Assembly (NCBI GenBank): GCA_003669055.1
Contig: RAYB01000030.1
Location: 1 to 61,993, forward strand
Direction: 5' to 3'
Source: a bacterium 1XD21-70
GTDB lineage: Bacteria > Bacillota > Clostridia > Lachnospirales > Lachnospiraceae
DNA: 61,993 nucleotides
In this document: in pieces, positions 16,349 through 25,536 of the stretch
How positions within the stretch are numbered: the first letter of the stretch is position 1
How the letters are laid out: each line of letters begins with the position of its first letter
Position numbers and translations under genes: made by a program
The notes under the pieces: generated by a model
Seen by the model: only the letters and a program-made list of their open reading frames with translations
Databases searched by the model: none
Told to the model about the DNA's origin: nothing

Positions 16349-17551
16349 TTAGACGGCGATTAACCGTTCCAGCCGTTCCATAGCCTTTTTGGTGTTTTCG
16401 TGGCTGCCAAAAGCAGTCAGCCGGAAATAGTAGCGGCCATTTTCGCCAAAACCGGCTCCTGGGGTGCCGACTATCTGGGCATGCCCTAACAGGTAGTCAA
16501 AGAATTGCCAGGATTCCATGCCGCCCGGGCATTCAAACCAAATATAAGGAGAATGGACCCCGCCGAAGAAGCGGATGTTTTTGCGGGTCAGGGTGTCGGC
16601 AATGAGGCGTGCATTCTCCTGGTAGTAGCGGATGTTTTCCCGGCACTGTGCCATCCCCTCCAAAGAAAAGACGGCCTCGGCACCTTTCTGGATGATGTAG
16701 GAGGTGCCGTTGAATTTGGTGGACTGGCGCCGGTTCCACATGGCATGCAGGGAAAGTTCCCTCCCGTCAGAGGCCGTGAATTTAAGTTCCCTGGGGACAA
16801 CCGTATAACCGCAGCGGGTGCCGGTAAAGCCCGCGGTTTTCGACAGGGAGCAGAATTCGACGGCACATTTTTTGGCTCCTTCGATTGCATAGATGCTGCG
16901 GGGGAGCCCCGGGTCGCAGATAAATGCTTCATAGGCCGAATCAAAAAGGATCACCGCCTCATTTTCCAGGGCATAGTCCACCCATTCCTTCAGCTGGACT
17001 TTGTTATAGACCGCGCCGGTCGGGTTATTGGGGGAGCACAGATAGATAATATCGGCATGGACATTCCTATCCGGCATGGGGAGGAATCCGTTTTCGGCAT
17101 TGCCGGACATATAGGTGATGGTTTTGCCGCACATCAGGTTGGAATCCACATAGACCGGGTACACAGGATCCGGGATCAGGATCGTGTTCTCTTTTGCAAA
17201 GAGTTCACTGATATTTCCGGTATCGCTTTTGGCACCGTCCGAGATAAAGATATCTTCCGGGTCAACACATACGCCGTTTCGGGCATAATAAGCGGAGATG
17301 GCATTTTGCAGGAAGGGATATCCCTGTTCAGGGCCGTATCCCTTAAAGGTGCCCGGGTCAGCCATGGCATCGACCCCTTCATGGAGCCCCTGGATGGCCA
17401 TGCCGCAAAGGGGCAGTGTCACATCGCCGATCCCCAGGCGGATAACCTCCTTATCCGGATGGGAGGCGGTATAAGCCCTGACACGGCGTGCAATCTCAGA
17501 GAACAGATAGCTTTCATTTAGGTTCTGGTAGTTTTCATTTAGTTTTGGCAT
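16349..17551 (-). CDS. dapL: LL-diaminopimelate aminotransferase
   Basis: A 400-residue PLP-dependent class I aminotransferase. It turns tetrahydrodipicolinate straight into LL-diaminopimelate, bypassing the succinylase and acetylase routes to lysine and peptidoglycan. Diagnostic are IRLGIGDVTLPLC, FISDGAKSDTGNI, YLCSPNNPTGAVYN and the PLP-lysine segment SLSKTAGFTGTRCGYT. The length is right for DapL. Single-gene unit with its own promoter; the start ATG follows AAAGGA. Confidence 0.95.
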   Translation of the reverse strand: MPKLNENYQNLNESYLFSEIARRVRAYTASHPDKEVIRLGIGDVTLPLCGMAIQGLHEGVDAMADPGTFKGYGPEQGYPFLQNAISAYYARNGVCVDPEDIFISDGAKSDTGNISELFAKENTILIPDPVYPVYVDSNLMCGKTITYMSGNAENGFLPMPDRNVHADIIYLCSPNNPTGAVYNKVQLKEWVDYALENEAVILFDSAYEAFICDPGLPRSIYAIEGAKKCAVEFCSLSKTAGFTGTRCGYTVVPRELKFTASDGRELSLHAMWNRRQSTKFNGTSYIIQKGAEAVFSLEGMAQCRENIRYYQENARLIADTLTRKNIRFFGGVHSPYIWFECPGGMESWQFFDYLLGHAQIVGTPGAGFGENGRYYFRLTAFGSHENTKKAMERLERLIAV

Positions 17552-17586
17552 AGGGAAGTCCTTTCTGCATTTTTATTCAATGGTTG

Positions 17587-17615
17587 ATTCTAGCAGAGAA
17601 TCTGCCAGTCGTCAA
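17587..17615 (-). promoter_or_regulatory. dapL promoter
   Basis: On the minus strand TTGACG (17610-17615), 17 nt and TAGAAT (17587-17592), about 36 nt upstream of the dapL ATG. It is back to back with the promoter of the next operon. Confidence 0.7.
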
Positions 17616-17641
17616 GAAAAGTCTTTCATGCCAGAAACTCC

Positions 17642-17670
17642 TTGAATCCGGGTAGGCATATGTGTATAAT
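17642..17670 (+). promoter_or_regulatory. Promoter of the zf-HC2/polA operon
   Basis: TTGAAT (17642-17647), a 17-nt spacer and a perfect TATAAT (17665-17670) precede the small zinc-finger gene by about 55 nt. Confidence 0.72.
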
Positions 17671-17725
17671 AGTATTCACATGAAAAGAAAAGGCGCCAGC
17701 GGTGGCAAGGATTGAGGTGAAGGTT

Positions 17726-18085
17726 ATGCTGACTTGCAAAGAAGCAGAAAAGATGGTGATGCCTTATATTAACGAAGAACTGAGTGAAGAAATGCTGGAT
17801 GAATTCCTGGAGCATATTGAGGGCTGCCGTTTGTGCCGGGAAGAACTGGAGATTTACTATACGGTTTTTGTTGGCCTCAGGCAGTTGGATTCCGGTACCG
17901 GGGTTTATGATATTGCCGGGGCACTGGAGGAGAGCATGGATCTTGCATGGCTGAAGGTGCGGGCTGCCCGGCTGCGGAAGGTGATCTGTTATGCAGTTGG
18001 TACCCTGTGTTTTACCGGGGTGGTGACAACGCTGATTCTGCAGCTGCGGATCTGGTGGCAGGCAGGGCTGCTGGGCAGCATTTGA
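17726..18085 (+). CDS. Small membrane zf-HC2 protein, anti-sigma-like
   Basis: A 119-residue protein. The N-terminus carries the zinc-binding pattern of anti-sigma factors: Cys4, then HIEGCRLC with His30, Cys34 and Cys37. A single transmembrane helix follows near residues 88-110 (YAVGTLCFTGVVTTLILQL) with a very short outside tail. Such proteins normally hold an ECF sigma factor at the membrane, but no sigma gene lies beside it; the nearest sigma-like protein is at 8.1 kb. I start at 17726, because GAGGTGA lies 6 nt upstream; a GTG at 17702 has no site. polA follows after 19 nt. Confidence 0.75.
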   Translation: MLTCKEAEKMVMPYINEELSEEMLDEFLEHIEGCRLCREELEIYYTVFVGLRQLDSGTGVYDIAGALEESMDLAWLKVRAARLRKVICYAVGTLCFTGVVTTLILQLRIWWQAGLLGSI

Positions 18086-18104
18086 ACAATAGAAGGAGAC
18101 TGAG

Positions 18105-21100
18105 ATGGAAAAGCTGGTTTTGATTGACGGCCACAGTATTTTAAGCAGGGCTTTTTACGGAATCCCGGAACTGACCAATCCCGAAGGGCTCCACACCAAT
18201 GCGGTGTACGGATTCCTCAATATTATGTTCCGGATCCTGGAGGAGGAGAAAGCGGATCACTTAGCAGTCGCTTTCGACCGGCATGAGCCGACCTTCCGCC
18301 ATCAGATGTATGCAGAATATAAAGGAACCCGCAAGCCGATGCCGGAGGAGCTGATGGAACAGGTGCCGCTGATGAAGGAGGTTCTCTCCTCAATGGGGGT
18401 GCCGGTTATGGAGATGGCCGGGTATGAGGCAGATGATATCTTAGGAACCCTGGCCAAACGCATGGCCGGGGAAGAAGTGGAGGTATCGGTAGTGTCGGGG
18501 GACCGCGACCTTTTGCAGTTAGCAGATACCCACATCAAGATCCGGATCCCCAAGACCAACCGGAACGGCACAGAGGTAAAAGACTATTACCCGGAAGACG
18601 TAAAGCGGGAATACCAGGTGACCCCGCTGGAATATATCGATGTCAAGGCACTGATGGGGGATGCCTCCGACAATATCCCCGGCGTGCCCTCCATTGGGGA
18701 GAAGACGGCTACCAGCCTGATTGCGGCATATGGAAGCATCGAAAATGCCTATGCACATTTGGAGGAGATCAAGCCGCCGAGGGCGAAGAAAGCACTGGCG
18801 GAGCATTATGACATGGCAGTGATGAGCAAGGAACTGGCTACGATCTGCCTGGAATGCCCGGTTGAGTTTTCTTATGAGGAGGCGAAAATCGAAAACCTTT
18901 ATACCCCTGAGGCATACCAGTATATGAAACGCCTGAATTTTAAGTCCATCCTCTCACGGTTCGACGAGCAGCAGTCAGGAAGCAACCCGGCAGAAGAACA
19001 TTTCTGGCTGGTGGAGGAATACGCGGGCGTGGAACAGATTTTTGAGAAAGCAAAAAAAGCAGAACATGTCGGTTTCCAGCTGGTCACAGGGATGGACGGG
19101 GTCGAGGGGATGGGGATCTGCTTCGGTGAGGAGGATTGCTATGCAGTGCCGGTCTCCGGTTTTGTGAGCGGGGCTTATCTGTGCGGCAGGCTGGAAGAAC
19201 TGGTTCAGGAAATGGACGGCCGAAACAAGGCGGACGGGGCAGTAAAAGAAGATGCCCTGCCGAAATCCTATGTGGCGGTGCTGGACCTGAAATCCCAGCT
19301 GAAATATCTGAAGCTGGATTATGGCTGCCCGGCCATGGATGCCGGGGTGGCCGGTTACCTGCTGAACCCGTTAAACGAATCCTACGATTACGATGACTTG
19401 GCCAGGGACTGTTTGGGAACCACGGTGCCCTCCAGGGAAGCGCTGCTTGGCAAGGAAAAGCTGGGGGCGGCCTTGGCCCGCGGGGAAGAAAACGCTGTGA
19501 TTTGTGCCTGTTATCTGGGGTATACCGCGTGGAAGGCAATGCCGCTTTTGGCGCAGAAATTATCCGGGCAGGGGATGATGGCATTATACCGGACGATGGA
19601 GATGCCGCTTATCTACAGCCTGCACCATATGGAGGCGGCCGGCATCCGGGCAGACAAGGGGCAGCTGAAAAAATATGGGGAAAGCCTTAAGGGAAAGATC
19701 AGCCAGCTGGAGCAGGAGATTTACAGCCTGGCAGGAGAAACCTTCAACATCAATTCTCCCAAGCAGCTGGGCGAGGTATTGTTTGACCATATGCAGCTCC
19801 CCCATGGGAAGAAGACCAAAACCGGGTATTCCACCAAAGCAGATGTTTTGGAAAAGCTGGCGCCGGAATATCCGTTCGTACAAAAGATCCTGGATTACCG
19901 GCAGCTTGCGAAGCTGAATTCTACCTATGCGGAGGGGCTTGCCGTCTATATCGGTGAAGACGGGCGGATCCATGGCAAGTTCAACCAGACGATCACGGCC
20001 ACCGGGCGCATCAGCAGCACGGAGCCAAACCTGCAGAACATCCCGGTGCGCATGGAACTGGGGCGGGAGATCCGCAAGGTGTTTGTGCCGGAAGATGGTT
20101 ATGTGTTTGTGGATGCGGATTACTCCCAGATTGAATTGCGGATCCTTGCCCATATGTCTGGGGATGAACGCCTGATCCAGGCATATGGGGAGGCACAGGA
20201 TATCCACGCCATCACCGCCTCGGAGGTGTTCCATACACCGTTAGCGGAGGTAACCCCCATACAGAGGCGCAATGCCAAGGCAGTGAACTTCGGGATTGTT
20301 TATGGGATCAGTGCCTTTGGGCTCAGTGAGGACCTGAGTATTTCCCGGCAGGAGGCCATGGAATACATTAACAAGTATTTCGAGACCTATCCGGGCATCA
20401 AGGCATTTTTAGACCGGCAGGTTAAAGACGGCAGGGAGCAGGGGTTTGTAACCACCATGTTTGGCCGGAGGCGCCCGGTACCGGAGTTAACGTCCGGCAA
20501 TTTTATGCAGCGTGCCTTCGGGGAACGGGTTGCCATGAATTCCCCGATCCAGGGCTCGGCGGCGGATATCATGAAGCTGGCGATGGTTGCCGTGGACCAG
20601 GAACTGCGCAGAAGGAACATGAAATCCCGGATTGTGCTGCAGATCCATGACGAACTTCTGGTGGAAGCTGCGAAAGAAGAGGCAGACGAGGTGATACAGA
20701 TTCTGGAGGACAAGATGAAGCATGCGGCTTCCCTGCGTGTCCCCCTGGAGGTGGAAGCGCACTGTGGGGACAGCTGGTTTAGTTCTAAAGAAGAGCATGG
20801 GGGCGCCATAACAGGGTTTTCTTTCCGCCGGGCAGAGGACTCAGATGTGGATGCTGTCATGGCCGTGATGGAAGAGGCAAAGCATTCGCTCGAAAACCCG
20901 GACTGGTTTGTGGCAGACGGCCGTGGGTGGGTCGAGTCCCACATAAAAGACAAGGGCTTTACCATGGTGGCAGAGACAGTGGGAGGGAAGCAGCCGGAGG
21001 TTGCGGCATTTTTCATTGTGGCGTTTCCCGGGGATGGGGAAGGCAACCTAGGCGAAGAACTGGGCTTTGGCAGCAGCCAGCTGCAGCTGACGGCCCATAT

Positions 21101-21788
21101 GGATTCTGCCGCTGTCAAAAAGGAGTACCGCGGAAACCACCTGCAGGGAAAACTCTTGTCCGAAGCAGAAAAGGAATTGTGCAGTTATCCGCATAAGCAC
21201 CTGCTCTGCACAGTCCACCCGGACAACCAGGCAAGCCTAAAGACCATGCTGGACCATGGGTATGAGATTGTGGCCACAAAGGAAAAATACCATGGGCGCA
21301 TGCGCCACATTTTATATAAAAAGAGAGAAAAGAAAAATGTCCTGGCCAGTTCGTGCCTTTTGGGGGTGCACTGCCGTTATAACGGAGAAGGGGGGATGGA
21401 GCCGGAACTGAAAAAGCTGATGGAACAAGTGCATCTGATCCCGGTATGCCCGGAGACGATGGGCGGGCTGGAAACGCCCAGGGAACCGGCGGAACGGACA
21501 AACGGCAGGGTAATGACGGTTTCCGGGCGGGATGTGACCAGCCAGTATAAGAAAGGGGCAGAGGAAACCCTGGCCTTGGCCCTGGCATACGGCTGCTGCT
21601 TTGCCATATTAAAGGAAAGGAGCCCTTCCTGCGGCAAAGGGATGGTATATGACGGCAGCCATTCGGGTACCTTAACCAAAGGAGACGGAGTGACGGCAGA
21701 ACTCTTAGAGGCCTATGGAATCCGGGTATTCGGAGAAAGTGAGGCCGGAAAAATAAAAAAATGGTTGGATGATGCCGGGAATTTATGA
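18105..21788 (+). CDS. polA: DNA polymerase I fused to GNAT and DUF523 domains
   Basis: A 1227-residue protein with three parts. Residues 1-895 are DNA polymerase I: 5' nuclease (LIDGHSILSRAFYG, GYEADDILG, GDASDNIPGVPSIG), a degenerate 3'-5' exonuclease (the DxE site reads Gln325 and Val327, so no proofreading), and the polymerase with DADYSQIELRILAHM, RRNAKAVNFGIVYG and QIHDELLVE. Pol I normally ends here. Residues 905-1075 are a GNAT acyltransferase with the CoA loop VKKEYRGNHLQGKLL. Residues 1078-1227 are a complete DUF523 domain (VLASSCLLGVHCRYNGEGG, PVCPETMGGLETPREPAE, KERSPSCGKGMVYDG). All three read in one frame without a stop. The second junction is A-rich (21320-21337), so an indel should be excluded. 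The start follows AGAAGGAG. Confidence 0.9.
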   Translation: MEKLVLIDGHSILSRAFYGIPELTNPEGLHTNAVYGFLNIMFRILEEEKADHLAVAFDRHEPTFRHQMYAEYKGTRKPMPEELMEQVPLMKEVLSSMGVPVMEMAGYEADDILGTLAKRMAGEEVEVSVVSGDRDLLQLADTHIKIRIPKTNRNGTEVKDYYPEDVKREYQVTPLEYIDVKALMGDASDNIPGVPSIGEKTATSLIAAYGSIENAYAHLEEIKPPRAKKALAEHYDMAVMSKELATICLECPVEFSYEEAKIENLYTPEAYQYMKRLNFKSILSRFDEQQSGSNPAEEHFWLVEEYAGVEQIFEKAKKAEHVGFQLVTGMDGVEGMGICFGEEDCYAVPVSGFVSGAYLCGRLEELVQEMDGRNKADGAVKEDALPKSYVAVLDLKSQLKYLKLDYGCPAMDAGVAGYLLNPLNESYDYDDLARDCLGTTVPSREALLGKEKLGAALARGEENAVICACYLGYTAWKAMPLLAQKLSGQGMMALYRTMEMPLIYSLHHMEAAGIRADKGQLKKYGESLKGKISQLEQEIYSLAGETFNINSPKQLGEVLFDHMQLPHGKKTKTGYSTKADVLEKLAPEYPFVQKILDYRQLAKLNSTYAEGLAVYIGEDGRIHGKFNQTITATGRISSTEPNLQNIPVRMELGREIRKVFVPEDGYVFVDADYSQIELRILAHMSGDERLIQAYGEAQDIHAITASEVFHTPLAEVTPIQRRNAKAVNFGIVYGISAFGLSEDLSISRQEAMEYINKYFETYPGIKAFLDRQVKDGREQGFVTTMFGRRRPVPELTSGNFMQRAFGERVAMNSPIQGSAADIMKLAMVAVDQELRRRNMKSRIVLQIHDELLVEAAKEEADEVIQILEDKMKHAASLRVPLEVEAHCGDSWFSSKEEHGGAITGFSFRRAEDSDVDAVMAVMEEAKHSLENPDWFVADGRGWVESHIKDKGFTMVAETVGGKQPEVAAFFIVAFPGDGEGNLGEELGFGSSQLQLTAHMDSAAVKKEYRGNHLQGKLLSEAEKELCSYPHKHLLCTVHPDNQASLKTMLDHGYEIVATKEKYHGRMRHILYKKREKKNVLASSCLLGVHCRYNGEGGMEPELKKLMEQVHLIPVCPETMGGLETPREPAERTNGRVMTVSGRDVTSQYKKGAEETLALALAYGCCFAILKERSPSCGKGMVYDGSHSGTLTKGDGVTAELLEAYGIRVFGESEAGKIKKWLDDAGNL

Positions 21789-21839
21789 TATGATAAAACG
21801 AACATGCATTTTATTGAAAAAGAAAGAAGGTTTATGGAT

Positions 21840-22298
21840 ATGATGAATCAGACATCAGAAGAGATCCGGAATCCCAGGCTGATAGAGGCCATGCGGGCGA
21901 TGCTCCGGCATGACAACGCAAAGACACGCGGGCACATGGCAGAGGAACTTATGGCTTCCCGCCTGCTTGCGCCGGTTCAGAGGCAGACGATACTGACAGA
22001 ACGGGAAGGCCCCTCGACGCGGGTACGGTTTGAGGATATCCAGAACTCAGAAGGGGACAAATATTACCTCGCCTTTACAGATATAGAAGAATACAACAAG
22101 TGGAATGAGGACGGAACCCACGACCAGGCGCTGATTATGACCATGGAGGACTTTGGAAACATCTTAATCCGCAACATCAACGACCTCAAGGGGTTTGTAA
22201 TCAACCCGTTCGGGGAGAACATCAGCATCTCCAAGAGCCTGCTTTTATCCCTCTTAAAGCAGAAAGAGGCGAGAGAACATGCGTCACTTGAGAACTGA
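21840..22298 (+). CDS. SseB-like N-terminal domain protein
   Basis: A protein of about 152 residues with the SseB N-terminal fold pattern: a helix pair followed by YYLAFTDIEEYNKW and ALIMTMEDFGNILI, then FVINPFGENISI. The family is found in secretion-linked and hypothetical proteins; the function here is unknown. Start choice is uncertain: GAAGG at 21826-21830 favours the ATG at 21840, but 21834 and 21804 are in frame. It ends inside coaE, overlapping it by 20 nt, so the two are coupled. Confidence 0.7.
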   Translation: MMNQTSEEIRNPRLIEAMRAMLRHDNAKTRGHMAEELMASRLLAPVQRQTILTEREGPSTRVRFEDIQNSEGDKYYLAFTDIEEYNKWNEDGTHDQALIMTMEDFGNILIRNINDLKGFVINPFGENISISKSLLLSLLKQKEAREHASLEN

Positions 22299-22962
22299 CC
22301 GGCCAGGGAACGCGTGGGTGGTCGGGATAACCGGCGGCGTAGGTGCCGGGAAAAGCCGGGTGATAAAGCTTCTTAAAGAAGAATACGGCGCCCATGTCCT
22401 GTTGGCAGATGAGGTGGCGGCAGAACTGGAAATGCCTGGCCGGGAAGGGCTTAAACGCCTGGTAGGGCATTTTGGGGAGGGGATTTTATCTGCGGACGGC
22501 ACCCTGGACCGGGCTGCGTTTGCTGAGAGGATCTTTAAGGATCCCAAGGAACTGGCCGCAGTGAATGCCATGATCCATCCCCTGGCCTGGCAGGAGTTAA
22601 AAAGGCAGGTAACGGCGATTGCCGGTTCTGCCGAAGAAGGGCAGGATATGCTGATTGCAGTGGAGGCGGCATTGTTTGACGAACAAAGCCGCCGGTTTTG
22701 TGATACGCTGTGGTATGTAGATGCTTCCGAGGAAAACCGCATTGCACGCCTGATGGAAAACAGAGGGTATACCCGGGAAAAATGCCAGGATATCATCCGC
22801 AGGCAGCCGTCTAAGGAGGACTTCCTGGCATTTTCCGATGTGGTGATTGACAACAACGGCACAGTGGAGGATACCCGAAAGCAGCTTGGCAGGGTTCTTG
22901 GAAGCAGCAGGCACCATTTGGCGGACAGCAGGGGATTATGGGCTGCCGGCAGGGAAAGGTAG
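22279..22962 (+). CDS. coaE: Dephospho-CoA kinase
   Basis: A 227-residue kinase for the last step of coenzyme A synthesis (phosphorylation of the 3'-hydroxyl of dephospho-CoA). The P-loop is GITGGVGAGKSRV; LLADEVAAEL, IHPLAWQELK and a C-terminal VIDNNGTVEDTRKQLGRVL are family signatures. The last 18 residues are a non-conserved tail. coaE after polA is the usual Firmicute order; here the SseB-like gene is wedged between them, and overlaps the start. Confidence 0.93.
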   Translation: MRHLRTDRPGNAWVVGITGGVGAGKSRVIKLLKEEYGAHVLLADEVAAELEMPGREGLKRLVGHFGEGILSADGTLDRAAFAERIFKDPKELAAVNAMIHPLAWQELKRQVTAIAGSAEEGQDMLIAVEAALFDEQSRRFCDTLWYVDASEENRIARLMENRGYTREKCQDIIRRQPSKEDFLAFSDVVIDNNGTVEDTRKQLGRVLGSSRHHLADSRGLWAAGRER

Positions 22963-22980
22963 GAAAGCAGGGCAACGGTT

Positions 22981-23778
22981 ATGAGATTAGTCAGTATTGC
23001 AAGCGGAAGCAGCGGCAATTGTACCTACATAGGATCCGAAGGAACCCATCTTCTGGTGGATGCGGGGATCAGCAACAAGAGGATTGAACAGGGATTGAAT
23101 GAGATCGGGATCAAAGGCAGCGAACTAAGCGGGATCCTGATCACCCATGAGCATTCGGACCATATCCGCGGGCTCGGCATCCTGGCAAGGAAATACGGGA
23201 TCCCGATATACGGCACCCGGGAGACCTTAGATGAGATTGCTGCCAAGAAATGCTTGGGGGAATACCCGAAGGAGCTTCTGGAAGGGATCTTGCCGGACCG
23301 GGAGTTTGAAGTGGGGGATTTGACGCTGCTGCCTTTTTCCATCGACCATGATGCTGCCAACCCGGTGGCATACCGGATCCGGCACGGGCACAAGAATGTG
23401 GCAGTGGCTACGGACATGGGCCATTACGACTCTTATATTATCGACCATCTGCAGGGGCTTGATGCCCTGTTAGTCGAATCCAACCATGACGTGAACATGC
23501 TGCAGGCAGGGCCATATCCTTATTATCTGAAGCGGAGGATCCTAGGAGACCATGGGCATCTCTCCAACGAGAATGCCGGGAGGCTTTTGAACCATCTGCT
23601 CCATGACCATTTAAAGTATATTATATTGGGGCACCTCAGCAAGGAGAACAATTATGAGGCTCTGGCTTATGAGACCGTAAAGCTGGAGATTGACGAGGGC
23701 GACACCCCTTACCATGCGTCGGATTTTTCTATTTCGGTGGCCAGGCGCGATGAGATGTCACAGATTTTGTATGTATAA
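22981..23778 (+). CDS. Metallo-beta-lactamase fold hydrolase, WalJ (YycJ)-like
   Basis: A 265-residue hydrolase opening MRLVSIASGSSGNCTYIG, the signature of the WalJ/YycJ group. The metal site is THEHSDHIRG, with further ligands in DMGHYDS and LGHLSKENN. YycJ family members are 5' exonucleases or phosphodiesterases connected to DNA repair and cell-wall signalling. Cytoplasmic. It lies 18 nt after coaE in the same direction. Confidence 0.88.
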   Translation: MRLVSIASGSSGNCTYIGSEGTHLLVDAGISNKRIEQGLNEIGIKGSELSGILITHEHSDHIRGLGILARKYGIPIYGTRETLDEIAAKKCLGEYPKELLEGILPDREFEVGDLTLLPFSIDHDAANPVAYRIRHGHKNVAVATDMGHYDSYIIDHLQGLDALLVESNHDVNMLQAGPYPYYLKRRILGDHGHLSNENAGRLLNHLLHDHLKYIILGHLSKENNYEALAYETVKLEIDEGDTPYHASDFSISVARRDEMSQILYV

Positions 23779-23838
23779 GAAGCTGGCAGCCCAGGCCGCT
23801 TAAACCGTTATATATTAAAAAAAGTGAGGACAGGTCAA

Positions 23839-24111
23839 ATGAATAAAGTTATTATAACCGTAGTGGGTAAGGATACCGTGGGAATTATCGCAAAGGTATG
23901 TACTTATCTGTCAGAGAAAAATGTCAATGTGCTGGACATTTCCCAGACGATCGTGCAGGAATATTTCAACATGATGATGATTGCCGACATCAACCAGGCA
24001 TCGGTTCCTTTTGAGGAGATCTATACCCGGTTAGGGCAGTTAGGGGAGGAGATCGGTGTGAAGATCCATTGCCAGCGCGAGGAAATTTTTACCAAAATGC
24101 ACCGGATCTAA
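23839..24111 (+). CDS. ACT domain protein (UPF0237)
   Basis: A 90-residue single ACT domain: [20 protein letters not shown], followed by the second half ending [18 protein letters not shown] domains bind amino acids and switch enzymes. This family is almost always next to UPF0210, which follows after 37 nt, so it probably senses the ligand for that partner. I start at 23839, the conserved MNKVIITV; the frame stays open back to 23824, without a site. Confidence 0.9.
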   Translation: MNKVIITVVGKDTVGIIAKVCTYLSEKNVNVLDISQTIVQEYFNMMMIADINQASVPFEEIYTRLGQLGEEIGVKIHCQREEIFTKMHRI

Positions 24112-24148
24112 AATAACAGGAGAACGAAGAGTAAAGGCGGGAAACAGA

Positions 24149-25513
24149 ATGCTAAATATGTTTGAAGTGATTGAAACCAATAATATGATCGAACATGAGC
24201 GGCTGGATGTGCGTACGATCACGATGGGAATCAGCCTGCTCGACTGTTGTGACAGCGATCTGGGTGCGGTCAACGAAAAAATATACAATAAGATTGTACA
24301 GTATGCCAAAAACCTGGTCTCTGTAGGAGATGAGATTGCCAGGGATTTCGGCGTGCCGATTGTCAATAAGAGGATATCGGTGACCCCGGCTGCGTTGGTA
24401 GGCGGCTGTGCCTGCAAAAGCCCGGAGGATTTCGTGTCCCTTGCACACACATTGGACCGTGCTGCCCATGAGGTGGGGGTGAACTTTATCGGCGGCTATT
24501 CGGCATTGGTCTCCAAAGGGATGACAACGGCTGATGAGAACCTGATCCGTTCGATCCCCCAGGCCCTGGCCTGCACATCGAGGGTATGCAGTTCCGTCAA
24601 TGTCGGTTCCACGCGGACAGGGCTTAATATGGACGCCGTCCGGCTGATGGGAGAGACCGTGCTGGAAACCGCCAAAGCCACGAGGGAGCAGGATTCCCTC
24701 GGCTGTGCAAAGCTGGTGGTATTTTGCAATGCCCCGGATGACAACCCCTTTATGGCAGGGGCATTCCACGGCGTGACAGAAGCGGATGCCATCATCAATG
24801 TGGGGGTCAGCGGCCCCGGCGTGGTGAAAGTGGCGCTGGAAAAAGCCAGGGGCGAGAATTTTGAAGTGCTCTGTGAGACCATCAAAAGGACAGCCTTTAA
24901 GATCACCCGCGTGGGGCAACTGGTAGCCCAGGAGGCGTCCAGGCGCCTGGGAGTGCCGTTTGGCATCATTGATTTGTCCCTGGCGCCTACACCGGCAGTC
25001 GGGGACAGCGTGGCGGAGATTTTGGAGGAGATCGGCCTGGAACGCGTGGGCGCACCAGGTACCACGGCTGCCCTGGCCATGCTCAATGACCAGGTAAAGA
25101 AGGGAGGCGTCATGGCTTCCTCCTATGTAGGGGGGTTGAGCGGCGCTTTCATCCCGGTCAGCGAGGACCAGGGGATGATCGATGCCGTGACCGAGGGGGC
25201 ACTGACCTTGGAGAAGCTGGAGGCCATGACTTGTGTCTGTTCCGTAGGCCTGGATATGATCGCCATCCCTGGCGACACCTCATCCGCCACGATTGCAGGC
25301 ATCATTGCCGATGAGGCAGCGATCGGCATGATCAACCAGAAGACCACGGCAGTGCGCGTGATCCCGGTGATCGGGAAAACGGTCGGGGATACCGTGGAGT
25401 TCGGCGGCCTTCTGGGCTATGCGCCTGTCATGCCGGTAAATAAATATTCCTGTGAGAAATTTGTGAACCGGGGCGGGAGAATCCCGGCTCCGATCCACAG
25501 CTTCAAGAACTGA
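24149..25513 (+). CDS. UPF0210/PFL-family protein (DUF711)
   Basis: A 454-residue protein of the UPF0210 group, related in fold to pyruvate formate-lyase-like proteins but without a glycyl radical loop. Signatures are [35 protein letters not shown] and the Gly-rich [18 protein letters not shown]. The reaction is not known. The fixed pairing with the ACT protein suggests amino-acid-linked metabolism or regulation. Full length, cytoplasmic. Confidence 0.9.
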   Translation: MLNMFEVIETNNMIEHERLDVRTITMGISLLDCCDSDLGAVNEKIYNKIVQYAKNLVSVGDEIARDFGVPIVNKRISVTPAALVGGCACKSPEDFVSLAHTLDRAAHEVGVNFIGGYSALVSKGMTTADENLIRSIPQALACTSRVCSSVNVGSTRTGLNMDAVRLMGETVLETAKATREQDSLGCAKLVVFCNAPDDNPFMAGAFHGVTEADAIINVGVSGPGVVKVALEKARGENFEVLCETIKRTAFKITRVGQLVAQEASRRLGVPFGIIDLSLAPTPAVGDSVAEILEEIGLERVGAPGTTAALAMLNDQVKKGGVMASSYVGGLSGAFIPVSEDQGMIDAVTEGALTLEKLEAMTCVCSVGLDMIAIPGDTSSATIAGIIADEAAIGMINQKTTAVRVIPVIGKTVGDTVEFGGLLGYAPVMPVNKYSCEKFVNRGGRIPAPIHSFKN

Positions 25514-25536
25514 AATGAAGGAAACGGAGAAGAGAG

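Noticed and set aside
19084-19584. Pro/Arg-rich minus-strand frame within polA
   Set aside because: Composition is typical of antisense reading of GC-rich codons, and no start signal is present.
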